From assembly GCF_042477335.2 (NCBI RefSeq), contig NC_091247.1:38305501-38369500 (forward strand): 64,000 bases of DNA, in the 5' to 3' direction. The notes under the pieces were generated by a model that saw only the letters and a list, made by a program, of their open reading frames with translations, was not told where the DNA came from and ran no database searches. The position numbers were made by a program, and so were the translations under genes. This stretch comes from Ovis canadensis. Lineage: Eukaryota; Chordata; Mammalia; Artiodactyla; Bovidae. Below are positions 33,951-44,990 of this stretch, one piece after another; within the stretch, counting starts at the first letter, position 1, and each line of letters opens with the position of its first letter.

Positions 33951-34261
33951 TCTGAGTGAGCCAGGCCGAGGGCTTGGTTCTTAAGTGGAAAACATATTGT
34001 TTGCCGTAACTACTGTCATATTCCTCAGCCTGGCATTCTACTGCCATTCCAGGGGCCCCTGGGTCTCTCTGTCAAGGAAACTTTCTGTGTTTTAATTTAA
34101 GGCAGGAAAGGAATTCAGATTCTGACCAAAGGGCAGAACAAGGCAGGAATCTGTCCTCTTGTGACTGGGGGTATGTCCACACCTCCACAGGACACTGAGG
34201 CTTCAGTCAGAACTGCCGAGCCTCTCTTTATCCTCCCAACTAGGTCTGGGGTCTCTGTATG
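33376..34261. other. unassigned stretch with (AC)n
   Basis: Holds an uninterrupted AC microsatellite at 33919-33949. No gene recognised. Confidence 0.5.
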
Positions 34262-34392
34262 CAAAATGTACTTTATTTTTTGTCTTTGCAGTGTGGCTTA
34301 CAGGATCTCATTTCCCTGACCAGGGTTTGAACTTGGGCCCACTGCATTGGTTAAGCATGGAATCTTAACCACTGGACTGCCAGGGAATTCCC
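34262..34392 (-). mobile_element. short CHR-type SINE
   Basis: Antisense: ggatctcatttccctgacca, taaccactggactgccaggg. Confidence 0.85.
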
Positions 34393-34411
34393 ATAAAGGT
34401 ATTTTTTGACC

Positions 34412-34765
34412 CCAGCAATACTCAACCATGGTTGCACATTAGAATCACTGGGGCAGCTTTTTCTTTTTCTTTCATTTATACATATTTATTCATTCATTTA
34501 TTTTAATTTTTAGTTTATTGATATACAGTTGATTTGCAATGTTGCGTTACTTTCTGCTATGCAGCAAAGTGACTCAGTTATACATACAGATATTTTCTTT
34601 TTTATATTGTTTCCCATTATGGTTTGTCTCAGGATATTGAGCATAGTTCCTTCCCTATGCTATACAGTAGGACCTTGTTGTTTAACAAGGGGCAGCTTTT
34701 TAAATTCCTGATGCCCAAGTTAAAAACCAGACCAATTAAATTGGAATCTCTTTAGGCCTTTACTC
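34412..34765 (+). mobile_element. MER5-type hAT remnant split by L1
   Basis: The left half has aatactcaaccatggttgca and cattagaatcactggggcag. The right half resumes after the L1 at 34689 with ggggcagctttttaaattcc and aaaaccagaccaattaaatt. Confidence 0.75.
34463..34688 (-). mobile_element. truncated L1 with perfect 13-bp TSD
   Basis: Antisense ruminant L1 3' end (ttgatatacagttgatttgc, tgctatacagtaggaccttg), flanked by exact ggggcagcttttt at 34450-34462 and 34689-34701. Only about 226 bp were delivered. Confidence 0.9.
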
Positions 34766-34869
34766 TGACCAGGTGGGTTTATGATTTCCAGTTTCAGCTG
34801 GAAGCCTAAGTCTGGTAGCCCTACAGGCCGCCCTATTCAGCAGGCCCAGCCTGTGAATCTGCACCCCCA

Positions 34870-36265
34870 CTGCTGTCCAGACTCCCATCCTCCTTCCTCT
34901 GGCAGTCAGGGTCAGAAAGGACAGAGGTGGGTAGTTGCTTTCTCCTGAGACACCCAGTCCTCATCCATCTTACATCCTCCTTTGTACTTCAGAGAAAGTG
35001 GAGACTGAGGCCAATGGGGTCCCCAGCCCAGGAGCCCATCCTTTCCACACCCTCTGTGCTTTGTTTACCTATATTTTCCCTGTATTTCTTTCTCAAACTT
35101 TTAGTCTGTTTCATAGCCTTTTCACTTTCAACTTACAAACATTCTCAAGTCACTGCCACCTGAAAAATCGGAATCTCTTTCTCCGTTCTGTCTCCCTTTC
35201 AATTTAGTCTTGTATCTCTTGGTTTCTCTTCCCTGTGAAGCTTCTTGAAAGAGTCCTTATGGTGGTCTGTACTTTCTCACCTCTTCCCAACCTGCCACAG
35301 GTGAGCTCAGCTCCATCACAATATGGACACTCCTGCACTCGCTAAGGTCATGGGTAACCTCCTAGACACTAAATCCTTGGCCTACTTTCCATCTTCCTCT
35401 TCTCACTGTTTGTCTGTGTTGATCACCTCCTCTCCCTTGAAATTCATCTTTGGTCTCCTGTGACTCCTTCTTTACTGATTTCCTCTCATCTCTTTGATGG
35501 TGTCCTCTTGGCTTTATTCAGCCTTGAGACTCATGTTCCCTAGTTCTATCCTTAGCCTTCTCTCTTTGTGAATTTATCTATCCCAAGGCTTCAACTCCTA
35601 CCTACATGATGTTAACTCCCAAATCTTTGTCTCCAGCCCAGATTTCTTACATGTCCAGCTGTCTCTTGGACATCTCCACACTAATACCCCTCTGAACATG
35701 TCCAGAATAGAACCATTATAGTTCTTCCATCAAATTTGCTTTTACTCTAGTCATCATACTTAACAGTGAAACACTAGAACTATTACCATAAAAGGAACAC
35801 AAAAAGGTACCCACTGTCACCTCTATAATTTAGGATTGTTCTCAAAGGACAATAGAAACCTGAATAGAAAAATCTATTTAATTCAATGTCTTATGAGAAA
35901 AATCAATAAGAACAATACATATTGGCAAGAAGATAATTGTCATATTTGCAAATGTGGAAAATTCCAGAGAATCACATGAAAACAAAGCTAATCAAATTAG
36001 TAAAGTTGTCTGTTACAAATTAATGACACACTAAGACCACAGCATTGCTTTATGCTATTATCCCTTCACTCATTTAAAAATTTGTATAGAGCCTACAGGG
36101 GAGCTAAAGGTATGAACAAAAGGTATGTAGTCTCTGCTCTCATGAAGCCTACACTCTGGTAATAGAAGTTAGATGTTGTATCAGTAAGAAAGGTCTCACC
36201 AGAAATATAAAATATCTAGGAACAAAGTTAACCAATAATGTGTAGGACTTAAAATAAAACTATTC
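34870..36265. other. mostly old LINE-like and unassigned sequence
   Basis: 35100-35780 has LINE-like blocks (ctttgtctccagcccagatt, gtccagctgtctcttggaca, aacatgtccagaatagaacc), probably L2-related. The rest, AT-rich, is not identified. Confidence 0.4.
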
Positions 36266-36267
36266 AG

Positions 36268-36475
36268 AAATGTGTTAGTCACTCAGTTGTGTCCAGCTCT
36301 TTGAGACCCCATGAACTGTAGCCCACCAGGCTCCTCTGTTAATGGAATTCTCCAGGCAAGAATACTGGAGTGGGGTGGCAATTTTCTTCTCCAGGAGATC
36401 TTATTGACCCAGGAATCAAACTCGGGTCTCCTGCTTTGCAGGCGGATTCTTTACTGTCTGAGCCACCAAGGACTC
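36268..36475 (-). mobile_element. Bov-tA SINE
   Basis: Antisense: cactcagttgtgtccagctc, gcaagaatactggagtgggg, caaactcgggtctcctgctt. tcagaaa on both sides is a plausible short duplication. Confidence 0.9.
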
Positions 36476-36877
36476 CTCAGAAACATAAAGGGAATCTTTA
36501 AAAATGGAAAGAAATACCATGTACCTAAATTGGGAATGAATTTTAAATTTTAATTAAAATTAATGAATTAAATAAATAAAATTTAAATGAATATGAATTT
36601 TAAGTTTTGTTAACTTATTCTGGAGGCACTTTGATTCAATAAACGTAGAAGTTTAAATGAGAGAAAATATTCAAGAATGTGTTGCAAAGTGTATAAACCT
36701 TATGCGACTAGTCATTACCTTCTAGTGCATGGAAGTAATAACCAAACAAGGTGGAGAGAGCACAGGAAAAGACAGGCATATTGATAAGACAGAAAGGAAA
36801 GTCTAGAATAAAAAAGAATGTAATTTCTAGTAAAAGTCTTCTCGTATCAATGGGGAAGAAGAAGGATTAGTCTCTGT

Positions 36878-37255
36878 TGTGCTTTGCTAAGTCGCTCAGT
36901 CCTGTCCGACTCTTTGTGACCCCGTGGACTGTAGCCGGCCAAGCTCCTCTGTCCGTGGGGATTCTCCAGGCAAGAATACTGGAGTGGGTTGCCACGGCCC
37001 CCTCCAAGTGATCTTCCCAACCCAGGGATCGAACCCAGGTCTCCACATTGTAGGCGGATTCTTTACCATCTTAGTCACCAGGGAAGCCCAAGAATATGGG
37101 TCGACTATCCCTTCTCCAGGGGGTCTTCCCTGACCCAGGAGCTGAATTGCGGACTCCTGCAATTGCAGGTGGATTCTTTACCAGCTGAGCTACCAGGGAA
37201 GCCCTAAGGATTAATCTGCTACTGCTGCTGCTGCCAAGTCGCTTCAGTCGTGTAA
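36878..37255 (-). mobile_element. Bov-tA cluster, multi-unit
   Basis: A full antisense Bov-tA (36878-37088) is followed by a second partial unit carrying another tRNA-type head (37089-37206: ctatcccttctccagggggt, gagctaccagggaagcccta), then a 40-bp Bov-A2 start (ctactgctgctgctgccaag). Either a composite SINE or serial insertion. Confidence 0.85.
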
Positions 37256-37262
37256 ACGACAG

Positions 37263-37345
37263 AGTTTCATCTTGATACCAAGTGGCTACCTTGAAACTAT
37301 CAAGTTTCATCTTGATACCAGGGCAGGAGGTGGCTACCCTGAAAA
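37263..37345. repeat. short local tandem duplication
   Basis: agtttcatcttgatacca occurs at 37263-37280 and 37303-37320; each copy is followed by gtggctacc(t/c)tgaaa. The second copy has a 9-bp insert. Period about 40 bp. Confidence 0.85.
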
Positions 37346-37479
37346 GCCAGCAGGGCTGTGAGGCCTAGTCTAGGCTTAGCCAGGAGTTCTGCATTTGATT
37401 AGAAATGTCTTCCAGGGGCCCAGGAACAGAAAACTACACTAAGGCACATATTTGTCATTCCTGGATTATTCAAGAAATA

Positions 37480-38110
37480 TCAATGGGATAACGAGCCAGC
37501 AATTTGGGGAAAAAACTATTAGCTTTCTCTTCCATATATACCACAATCAATTTCAGATGGATTAGATTTAAATGTAAAAGATGAAAATATAAAACACTAG
37601 AAGAAAAAACAGGATTTTTTTTTCTAATAATTGTGGTTCGGCAAGGATTTCCCAAGCGTGACACTAAAGGTAGAAACCATAAAGTTAAAGATTGATAGAT
37701 TTAGCTTCTTAGTCATTAGAAACTTGTGCAGAATAAAGTTAAAAGGAAACTGACAACTTGAGGGGAAAAAATGCAGTATATGGATTAATATTTTATTATA
37801 TAATGAGTTCCTCAATCAATATGAAAAATATGACCACTCCAATAGAAAAAAATGAAAAAGATGTTAATAAGTAATTCACCAAAAGAGAAATGCAAACAGC
37901 TGAGAAACATAATTTTTTCTTTCTTTTTTTAATCACCAATAACCTAAGGAATGAAAATTCACACAATGCAATGATATTTGTTTTCACCTGCCAGATTGGC
38001 AAAGAAAAATCTCTAGTCTGCTTGAGAATATGGGAAACAATATTGGGAAAATCCCTGCTAATGCAGTTTAGCCATCTTGGCTGCAAAAATCCACTCTGTA
38101 ATGGTTTCTG
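37480..38110 (+). mobile_element. old L1 ORF2 3' fragment
   Basis: gatggattagatttaaatgt, gacactaaaggtagaaacca, cactccaatagaaaaaaatg, caccaaaagagaaatgcaaa and cacctgccagattggcaaag follow L1 ORF2 order with many lesions. Confidence 0.7.
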
Positions 38111-38828
38111 ATTACCTTTTTCAGAGAGCAGTCAAGTTCTAGAAGGTAGCATTTAGCGGAGAGATTTGCAAAAAGTTGCAAAAGGAGAAGATCTCTGTAG
38201 CTAAGCTATAATTCTGTAAATTTGTGGTTAGCTAGAATATCCTGTCAGTCTGTTAAGTTCTAGTTTCCTTTTCTTATTTTAAAATGTCTCTTCCTAAGAA
38301 ATGGGTCATGAGTGCTTAGGCTACTGACCCTGAATAAAGCTTTGACTTCTTGGAGACCCAAATCCTTTGCTAAAATTTTTGGGTAAAAATTGGCCCCACC
38401 TCAGGTACGTTGAGACAGCCACCTGCTGGGCACCAAAGTGTTGGCATGAGGCCAGGAGGCCCACTCAGATGGGCTATCTCCTCCTCAGTGAGGAACAGGA
38501 GACTCACCAGTCTCCAGCCTTCTGAGCAGGTCAGATCCACCTCATCAGATACACAAATAAATCCTACTTTTGTCACCTTGTTCTGAGGAGGCAAGAATTT
38601 CCCCCCCAAGGACATTTGGTTGGGTGATGTCCTGGGATAATGACATTAAAGATCTTTCACTTTCATTGTGTAACACAGAATCAATAGAATGAAAATAAGA
38701 AGATATTATTGATACTATAAAAGTGCTAATCCTGTACTTCTCAATGCCTTCCTAGGCCAAACAGGCCCATTCACCTGGTGGTGGTGGGAAGTTAAATTAG
38801 AGGAGAATTTATTTGACTATAGGTAGGA
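38111..38828. other. unassigned stretch
   Basis: No gene or named repeat; the 81-aa minus frame at 38370-38615 has no family motif. Confidence 0.4.
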
Positions 38829-38836
38829 CAAAAGGA

Positions 38837-39055
38837 GAGCTTCCCTGGTGGCTCAGACGGTAAACAATCCACCTGCAATGTGGGAGACCTAGGTTCAATC
38901 CCTGGGTCGGGAAAATCCCCTGGAGGAGGGCATGGCAACTCACCCCAGTATTCGTGCCTGAAGAATCCCCAAGGACAGAGGAGCCTGGCAGGCTACAGTC
39001 CATGGGGTCACAGAGTTGGACACGATTGAGCAATTAAGCACAGCACAGCACAGGG
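38837..39055 (+). mobile_element. Bov-tA SINE with 8-bp TSD
   Basis: agcttccctggtggctcaga, gttcaatccctgggtcggga and gcacagcacagcacag tail, flanked by caaaagga at 38829-38836 and 39056-39063. Confidence 0.92.
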
Positions 39056-39254
39056 CAAAAGGAAAGGATAAAACCATTAAAACTGCTGATAGGTTTGCCT
39101 ATATAAAACACAAAACTCATGCACAAATATCCTTCAATTAAAAAAAAAATGGAAAAAAACTCATGCATATCAAAAAACTTCAACATTCACAACCCCTGGA
39201 ATTTAGATGCACATATATTTAGGCTATAATAGATGTACACCATCACCTTACTCT

Positions 39255-39370
39255 AGAAGAGTTTTCAAATTTTTTGGTCTTGGGATCCCTTTACATTCAA
39301 AAACTTGCGGTTCCTAACACGCTTTTCTTGTGTGGGTTATTTTTGTTCGTATTAACTGCCTTAGAAATTG
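39255..39370 (-). mobile_element. hAT-like remnant
   Basis: ttcaaattttttggtcttgg and gatccctttacattcaaaaa are the end block of an old DNA transposon in reverse. Confidence 0.45.
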
Positions 39371-39599
39371 TAGCTTATATATTTAGGGTAACTCCTAAAT
39401 ATATAGAATGCTCTTAGAATTATTAAGATAGAAGATATTCATCTCAGGAAGAAAATGTACAAAGGATATGAAGAGGCAATCTATAAAAGAAAAACATAAA
39501 TTACAAAAATCATGAAAAAAGTTTCAACATTATGAGAAATTACAGAATGCAAATTCAAATGATAAAGAGAGCCTACTTATTGCTTAACAAATTAGTAAA

Positions 39600-39805
39600 T
39601 GTGAAAAAAAGATATAAAATCGATAACCAACAAGGAACTACTGTACAGCACAGGGAACTCTCCTCAATCTTTTGTAATAATCTCAATGGGAAAATAATTT
39701 GAAAAAGAAAAGATAAATGCATATGCATAACTGAGTTACTCTGCTATACACCTGAAACTAATCAACTATATTCCAATATAAAATAAAATTTCAAAAAAGG
39801 TAATT
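39600..39805 (+). mobile_element. L1 3' end
   Basis: cgataaccaacaaggaacta, ctgtacagcacagggaactc and ctgctatacacctgaaacta; closer to consensus than the copy at 29235. Confidence 0.85.
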
Positions 39806-39884
39806 CCCAGTGTTGGTGGAAGTGCAGAGAAAAGGACACAGTTGTAAGGGTATACTTTGGAAAATTTTTTCTACAAAGCAGTAT

Positions 39885-40560
39885 TTCTACAAGAGTGGTC
39901 AGGGACCCATAAGAGCTCCTTGAGACTCTTTAGGGGTCTGAGAGGTTAAAGCTATTAAAAAAAAATTTTTTTTTAAACAATTTCTCAGTTCTGCAAGGCA
40001 GTCTTTTAAAACTATTTTCATGATAACAGTGAGATGTCATTTGCCATTTTGTTCTCTCTTATTAGTGTGGAGAGCAGTTTTTCAGAGGCTAGGTGATGTT
40101 CGGTATCTCAGCAGACTGATGCAGAAGGAGATATGACCCCTCAGAATATTCTATTAAGCCAGATATTAAAAGGCTCTGCACAAGTGTCAAACTGCCACTT
40201 TTCTCACTAAACATTTTTGTTGTGGAAAATATTGTTTTTAATAAAAATATATATAACTTATGTTAACACTTAATAGGTTCATTATATTTATTTTGAAATG
40301 AATATAAAAATATTTAATTTTTTTTAATGCTATAATTCCAAGATCCCCTGGAGAAGGGCATGGCAATTCACTCCAGTATTCTTGCCTGGAGAATCACATG
40401 GACATAGTAGCCTGGCGGGCTATGTATAGTCCATAGGGTCTCAGAGAACTAGACACGACTGAAGCGACTTAGCACAGCATAGCACATAATTTTTCAGATG
40501 GTTAATATGAATAAAAACAATCCACACAAACAAAAGCCTGTTAGGAACCACAGTCTAAAG
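39885..40560 (+). mobile_element. hAT-like DNA transposon remnant split by Bov-A
   Basis: tcagcagactgatgcagaag, ttctattaagccagatatta, aactgccacttttctcacta and later cacacaaacaaaagcctgtt form one old element; Bov-A lies at 40338-40488. Confidence 0.5.
40338..40488 (+). mobile_element. Bov-A unit
   Basis: caagatcccctggagaaggg, ggcgggctatgtatagtcca (a small tat duplication) and gactgaagcgacttagcaca. No tRNA head. Confidence 0.88.
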
Positions 40561-40975
40561 CATCAAAAATAAAGCTACCCTTTAATCCAGACTTTCCTGT
40601 TTTGATAATTTTTCATAAGAAAATAGAGATGAACCTCAAGATATTTTTCTAAGTATATTCACCATTGTATTGTTTAAGACAGTAAAATGTAAAAACAATT
40701 TAGATTCTGTAAATAGATTAGTTAAATAAATTACATCAATGTGATGAAGCACATATGGCTAATAAAAATACTACTATAAGATAGTATTTATTGATTTATT
40801 GCAGTGAAAATGTTCATAGTTGATTCTTAAAAAATAGGATATAATTTAAAAAAATTTTTTTCAACCAATAGTGCTGAGACAATTGGATATCCACATACAA
40901 AAGAAGGAATTTGGATCTGTACTCAGACCATTTACAAGAATTAGCTCAAAGTGAGTGGATCAAAGGCTTAAATCT

Positions 40976-41073
40976 AAGGTCATGAAGATTTATACTAATG
41001 TTTTCTTTTAAGAGTTTTATAGTGTAAGAGGTAGAACTATAAAACTCTCAGAAGAAAACATTAGTATAAATCT
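40976..41073. repeat. imperfect inverted repeat inside L1
   Basis: The arm 40978-41023 is the reverse complement of the native L1 segment 41036-41073 (36 of 38 positions), with a 12-bp loop. The left arm continues past the 5S junction of the right arm and matches instead the L1 sequence that follows the 5S piece, so it was copied from an L1 without the 5S fragment. Confidence 0.88.
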
Positions 41074-41109
41074 CCCATCCAAGTACTAACCAGGCCCAAC
41101 CCTGCTTAG
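41074..41109 (-). pseudogene. 5S rRNA fragment flanked by 13-bp direct repeats
   Basis: On the minus strand this reads as nucleotides ~52-87 of mammalian 5S rRNA (ctaagcagggttgggcctgg, then ttagtacttggatggg). The single difference is a TC-to-TT change consistent with CpG decay. ttagtataaatct flanks it exactly at 41061-41073 and 41110-41122, like a target-site duplication. It lacks both 5S ends, so it cannot be a functional gene. Confidence 0.82.
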
Positions 41110-41219
41110 TTAGTATAAATCTTTATGACTGTATATTAAGCAATGGTTTCTTAGCTATGACATCCAAAGGCATTACAAAGAAAAAAATAAACTGAATTTC
41201 ATCTAAATTTAAAACTTTT

Positions 41220-41354
41220 TGGGAATTCCTTAGTGGCCCAGTGGCTAGGACTTGGATCTCTCACTGCCGGGGCCTGGGTCCAGTCCATGGTCAGGGAACT
41301 AAGATCCTGCAAGCTGTGCGTGGTATGGCCAAAAGAAAAAATTAAACAAAATTA
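41220..41354 (+). mobile_element. short CHR-type SINE in L1
   Basis: gggaattccttagtggccca, gggaactaagatcctgcaag, ggtatggccaaaagaaaaaa, with aaaactttt at 41211-41219 and 41355-41363 as duplication. Confidence 0.9.
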
Positions 41355-42639
41355 AAAACTTTTACACTTCAAAGAACACTATCAAGAAAGTTAAGAGACA
41401 ACCCATAGAATGGGAGAAATATTTGCAGTTATCTCTCAGGTAAGATTCTATTATAGAATATATAAAGAACTCTTACAACTCAACAGCAAGATAACCTAAT
41501 TTTTTAGATGGGCAAAGTATTTGAATAAACATTTCTCCAAAGAAGATATTCAAATGACTGATAAGCACAAGAAAAAATGCTCAACGAAGGAAATGCAAAC
41601 CATTAGGGAAATGCCAACCGAAACCACAGTGAGGTACTATTTCACACCCACTAGGATGACTCCAAAAAAAAAAAAACCAGAAAAACTAACAGGCATTAGC
41701 AAGATGGTAGAAAAATTAGAACACTTATTCCCTGCGGATGGGAATGTAAAATGGTACAGCCACCATGTTAAACTATTTGGCAGTTCCTCAAAAGTTAAGC
41801 AGATTTACCACATGACCCAGCAATTCTACTCCTAGGTATATACTCAAAAGAAATGAAAATATATGTCCACACAAAAACTTAGAAAGCAGTGTTCCTTATA
41901 ACATTATTTACAATAGCCAAAGAGTGGAAACAGCTCAAATGTCTATTGACTGATAAATGGTTAAACAACCTGCGCTACAGCCATACAATGGAATAGATTC
42001 AGCCATACAAGGGAACAAAGTATTGATATGTGTTATGGAGGAAGCCTTGAAAACATTATGCTAAGTGAAAGAAACTAGACACAAAAGGTCACATATTAGA
42101 TAACTCTATCTATATGAAATATCCAGACTAAGCAAATCCATAGAGTCAGGAAGTAGATTATTGGAAGTAGAGTCAGGAAAGAGTTCCAGTTGCCAAGCAC
42201 TAGGGTAGATGGGGTGTGTGAGGAATGATGAGTGAGTGGTATGGTTTTCTTTTCAAGGTGGTGAAACGTTTGGCATAAGATAGTGGTGATGATTACACAA
42301 CGCTGTGAACATACTAAAACCTACAAAATTGTATACTTTAAAATGGTGAATTTTATGGTATATGAAGGATATCTGAATTTAATAAAAAGGAAAATAGTGT
42401 ACCAATTAGTGTGTAGAGTATGATCCATTTTTAAAAGGCTAATACATATATTACTTTAAAAGAGTAGTATATAAAAGACTAGAGAATGTTAAGCTCTAGT
42501 CACAATAATGTAGTAATATGGGTTTTCATATGTATTATATATTTATGTATGTTCTATAAAATATGTATTGCTGTGTTAATTGAAAAATTGGGCAATAAAA
42601 GTTATTAAAGACAAAATAAAATACATGGGATTTTGTTTA

Positions 42640-43200
42640 AAGTATCTTGAATATTAACTTGATACTAATTTCTCATTTAAATGCTTTATTCTCTGCAATC
42701 ACCCTCTGTGTTTTTTTCAGTCTAGCTTTATGGAGGCTTTTGATGACTAAGTCAAAGATCTCTCTTGGTAAATGTTACGTTGCACTTGAAAATATGTGGG
42801 TTATTTTCAAATATCTTTTGATATTGATACCTAACATAATTCCACAGTGATAAGAGAACAGAGTCTGTACGATTTCAACACCTTTATACCGTGAAATTTT
42901 TGTACCTTGTTTTATGTCCCTGGATATGTTCCAATGTCTCCTAGTTTACAGTCTATGGGAACTTGAATAGAATTTGTATCCTACCATTGTGTGAAAATTT
43001 ATAAATCTTAATTATGTTGAATTGGTTCACAAAGCTTTTCAGGTCTACTATATCCTTCTACTTCTCTATGTATTCATTCTATTAATTTTTGGGAGTTTGA
43101 TATTAAAACTCCAACTAAAATTTTTAATTTACCTACTTAAAAATAATTGTAATATATAGTGGAACTATATAGAAACTTGTTCTGTATTTTCCAAGCCGTC
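42640..43200 (-). mobile_element. old L1 ORF2 fragment
   Basis: agatctctcttggtaaatgt, tagaatttgtatcctaccat, ggtctactatatccttctac and attaatttttgggagtttga match antisense L1 ORF2. Confidence 0.6.
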
Positions 43201-43203
43201 TGT

Positions 43204-43379
43204 AAATCTGTTATCATATTTTCATAATTAAAAAAAAAGACAAAATAAAACAATATGCAGACTCTCTGACCATTTAGACTCTCCTGGGGAAAAATCTGTT
43301 ATCATACTTTCATAATTTAAAAAAATGACAAAATAAAACAATGTGCAGACTCTCTGACCTTTTAGACTCTCTTGGGGCA
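43204..43379. repeat. 88-bp tandem duplication, two copies
   Basis: Copy 1 at 43204-43291 and copy 2 at 43292-43379 both carry aaatctgttatcata, gacaaaataaaacaat and gcagactctctgacc. They differ at roughly seven positions. Confidence 0.88.
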
Positions 43380-43419
43380 ATTTTTCTGGCCTAGTAGGAC
43401 AACCCAAAATGGTGGTTAG

Positions 43420-43752
43420 GGGCTTCCCTGGTGGCTGAGAGGTAAAGAATCCACCTGCCAATGCAGGAGACACGTGTTTGATCTCTGATCTGGGAAGATC
43501 CCACATGCCAAGGGGAACTAAATCCGTGTGCCACAACTACTGAGCCTGTGGTCTAGAGCCTGCGAGCCCAACTACGGAAGCCCTAACGCCCTAAAGCCCA
43601 TGTTCCGCAACAAGAGAAGCCACCACAATGAGAAACCCGTACATCACAACTAGAGAAAGCCGGAGCAGCAATCAAGACCCAGTACGGCCAGAAATAAGTA
43701 AATAAATAAACATTAACCCCACCCCCCAAAAAAACCCCCGAAACAAACAAAA
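43420..43752 (+). mobile_element. long CHR-type SINE with perfect 16-bp TSD
   Basis: gggcttccctggtggctgag, gcaacaagagaagccaccac and cagcaatcaagacccagtac, then an unusual C/A-rich end (caccccccaaaaaaaccccc). ccaaaatggtggttag flanks it exactly at 43404-43419 and 43753-43768. Confidence 0.95.
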
Positions 43753-43774
43753 CCAAAATGGTGGTTAGAAAGCA

Positions 43775-44000
43775 GCTTGAGAGCCACACTGTGCTCAAAT
43801 ACTGGCTCTGCCTCCCATTGGCTCTGTAGCCTTGGACAAGTCATCTCATTGCTGCGTGCCTCAGTTTCCTCACCTGTAAAGTGGCATCAGAATAATATGT
43901 ACCTCACAGGGCCTTGTAGATTCAAGGAGTGAATTCATTTAAAGTGCTTGGAGCAGTGCTTTGCACACAACAAGCTTTTGATAAATGTTAGCCAGTCCTG
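43775..44000 (+). mobile_element. MIR, nearly complete
   Basis: atactggctctgcctcccat, gccttggacaagtcatctca, ctcagtttcctcacctgtaa, gtgctttgcacacaacaagc. Confidence 0.85.
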
Positions 44001-44844
44001 GAGATGTTGCTGGCATGGCTCAGGTTGCAGGCTGGAGAATGACCACATCTGACCTCACTGACGTCCTGTTGGGAGCCAGTAGGAGAAGGTTCTCTTGAGG
44101 ACCCGTTGAACAAGCCCCCAAAATGCTTTCTGAAATAGAGGTAAACTATCAAATGATGGCATGGGTTTTCATCTCCATGAAGGCAGGTTTAAGAAAGTGC
44201 ATCTATCTCCTTGCTGTTGCTGCATAGCTCAGGGAATAAGTGATTTGGGGTCTTCTACCACCTGAGTGAGTGACTGGGGAATGTGTTTGCTCTCACTGAA
44301 GAAGAGCTGCCTCAGTTCCCCACGAAGATGTGCTCAGCCTCGAGGCAGATGTCTGGAGTCTTAAGAGGTTGCTGGGAGGAGAAGGGGGCAGCTAGAGTTA
44401 TACTCTCCTTACTTTAGTGTCCAGGGGACACTCAGGGGAGCCATAGCCACTTCATAGAGCCCTCACTGCCAGGGCCTAGAGAGGGGGAAGGAAGGTGTGG
44501 GGGCCTGGGTCTGCTGGTGGGACGGCTTACTCTGCCTGCCTGTGTGTAACCTTCCCTGGCACAGACCCCTGTGCCTTCCCCTCTCCTGCCCTCTCTGCTT
44601 CCCCATAAAGTCTAAAGGTGCCAGCACCTTCAGATGTTCAGAGCAAATGTCTCTGGTAGTTCCTTCCTTTCTGCTTTTTCCTCCATCAAGACCTGGTTGA
44701 ATAGTTATCTAAAATGCCAAGCTGGGCTTATTGCTGCCAGGTTTTTTGTTAACTTCCCTTTTTCTTAAGAGTGTTTACAGAAGGCATGTGTGTCAAAAGT
44801 GGGTCCTGTGGCAGGAAGAGAAGCAGAGGTAGGTGCCCATGAAG
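44001..44844. other. unassigned stretch
   Basis: No recognised gene or repeat; no exon-like frame. Confidence 0.4.
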
Positions 44845-44990
44845 GCAGTATCATTTCCCCAGGCAACCATGGATATTATCTAATCCGGTTATCTCAGATG
44901 AAGGATTGAAACCCAGAAAGGTGAGCAATTTGTCCAAAATCACCTAGAGCCAGGACTAGAACTCAGGTCTCTTGCTCATCAGTATAAATT
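44845..44990 (+). mobile_element. MIR 3' half
   Basis: ttatctcagatgaaggattg, gtccaaaatcacctagagcc, aactcaggtctcttgctc. Confidence 0.65.

Larger units (their letters stand above)
40855..42400 (+). mobile_element. L1 ORF2 end and 3' UTR, rearranged
   Basis: tagtgctgagacaattggat, gaatttggatctgtactcag, ggcaatggtttcttagctat-type, cccatagaatgggagaaata, atttctccaaagaagatatt, ggaatgtaaaatggtacagc, acccagcaattctactccta, aaggtcacatattag and tagagtcaggaagtagatta follow the L1 order to the 3' UTR. The copy is disrupted by the inverted copy and 5S fragment (40975-41122) and by a CHR SINE (41220-41354). A 104-aa frame (41521-41835) is a piece of decayed ORF2, not a gene. Confidence 0.85.

Noticed and set aside
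41074-41109. Functional 5S rRNA gene
   Set aside because: Only nt ~52-87 are present; both ends and part of the internal promoter are missing.
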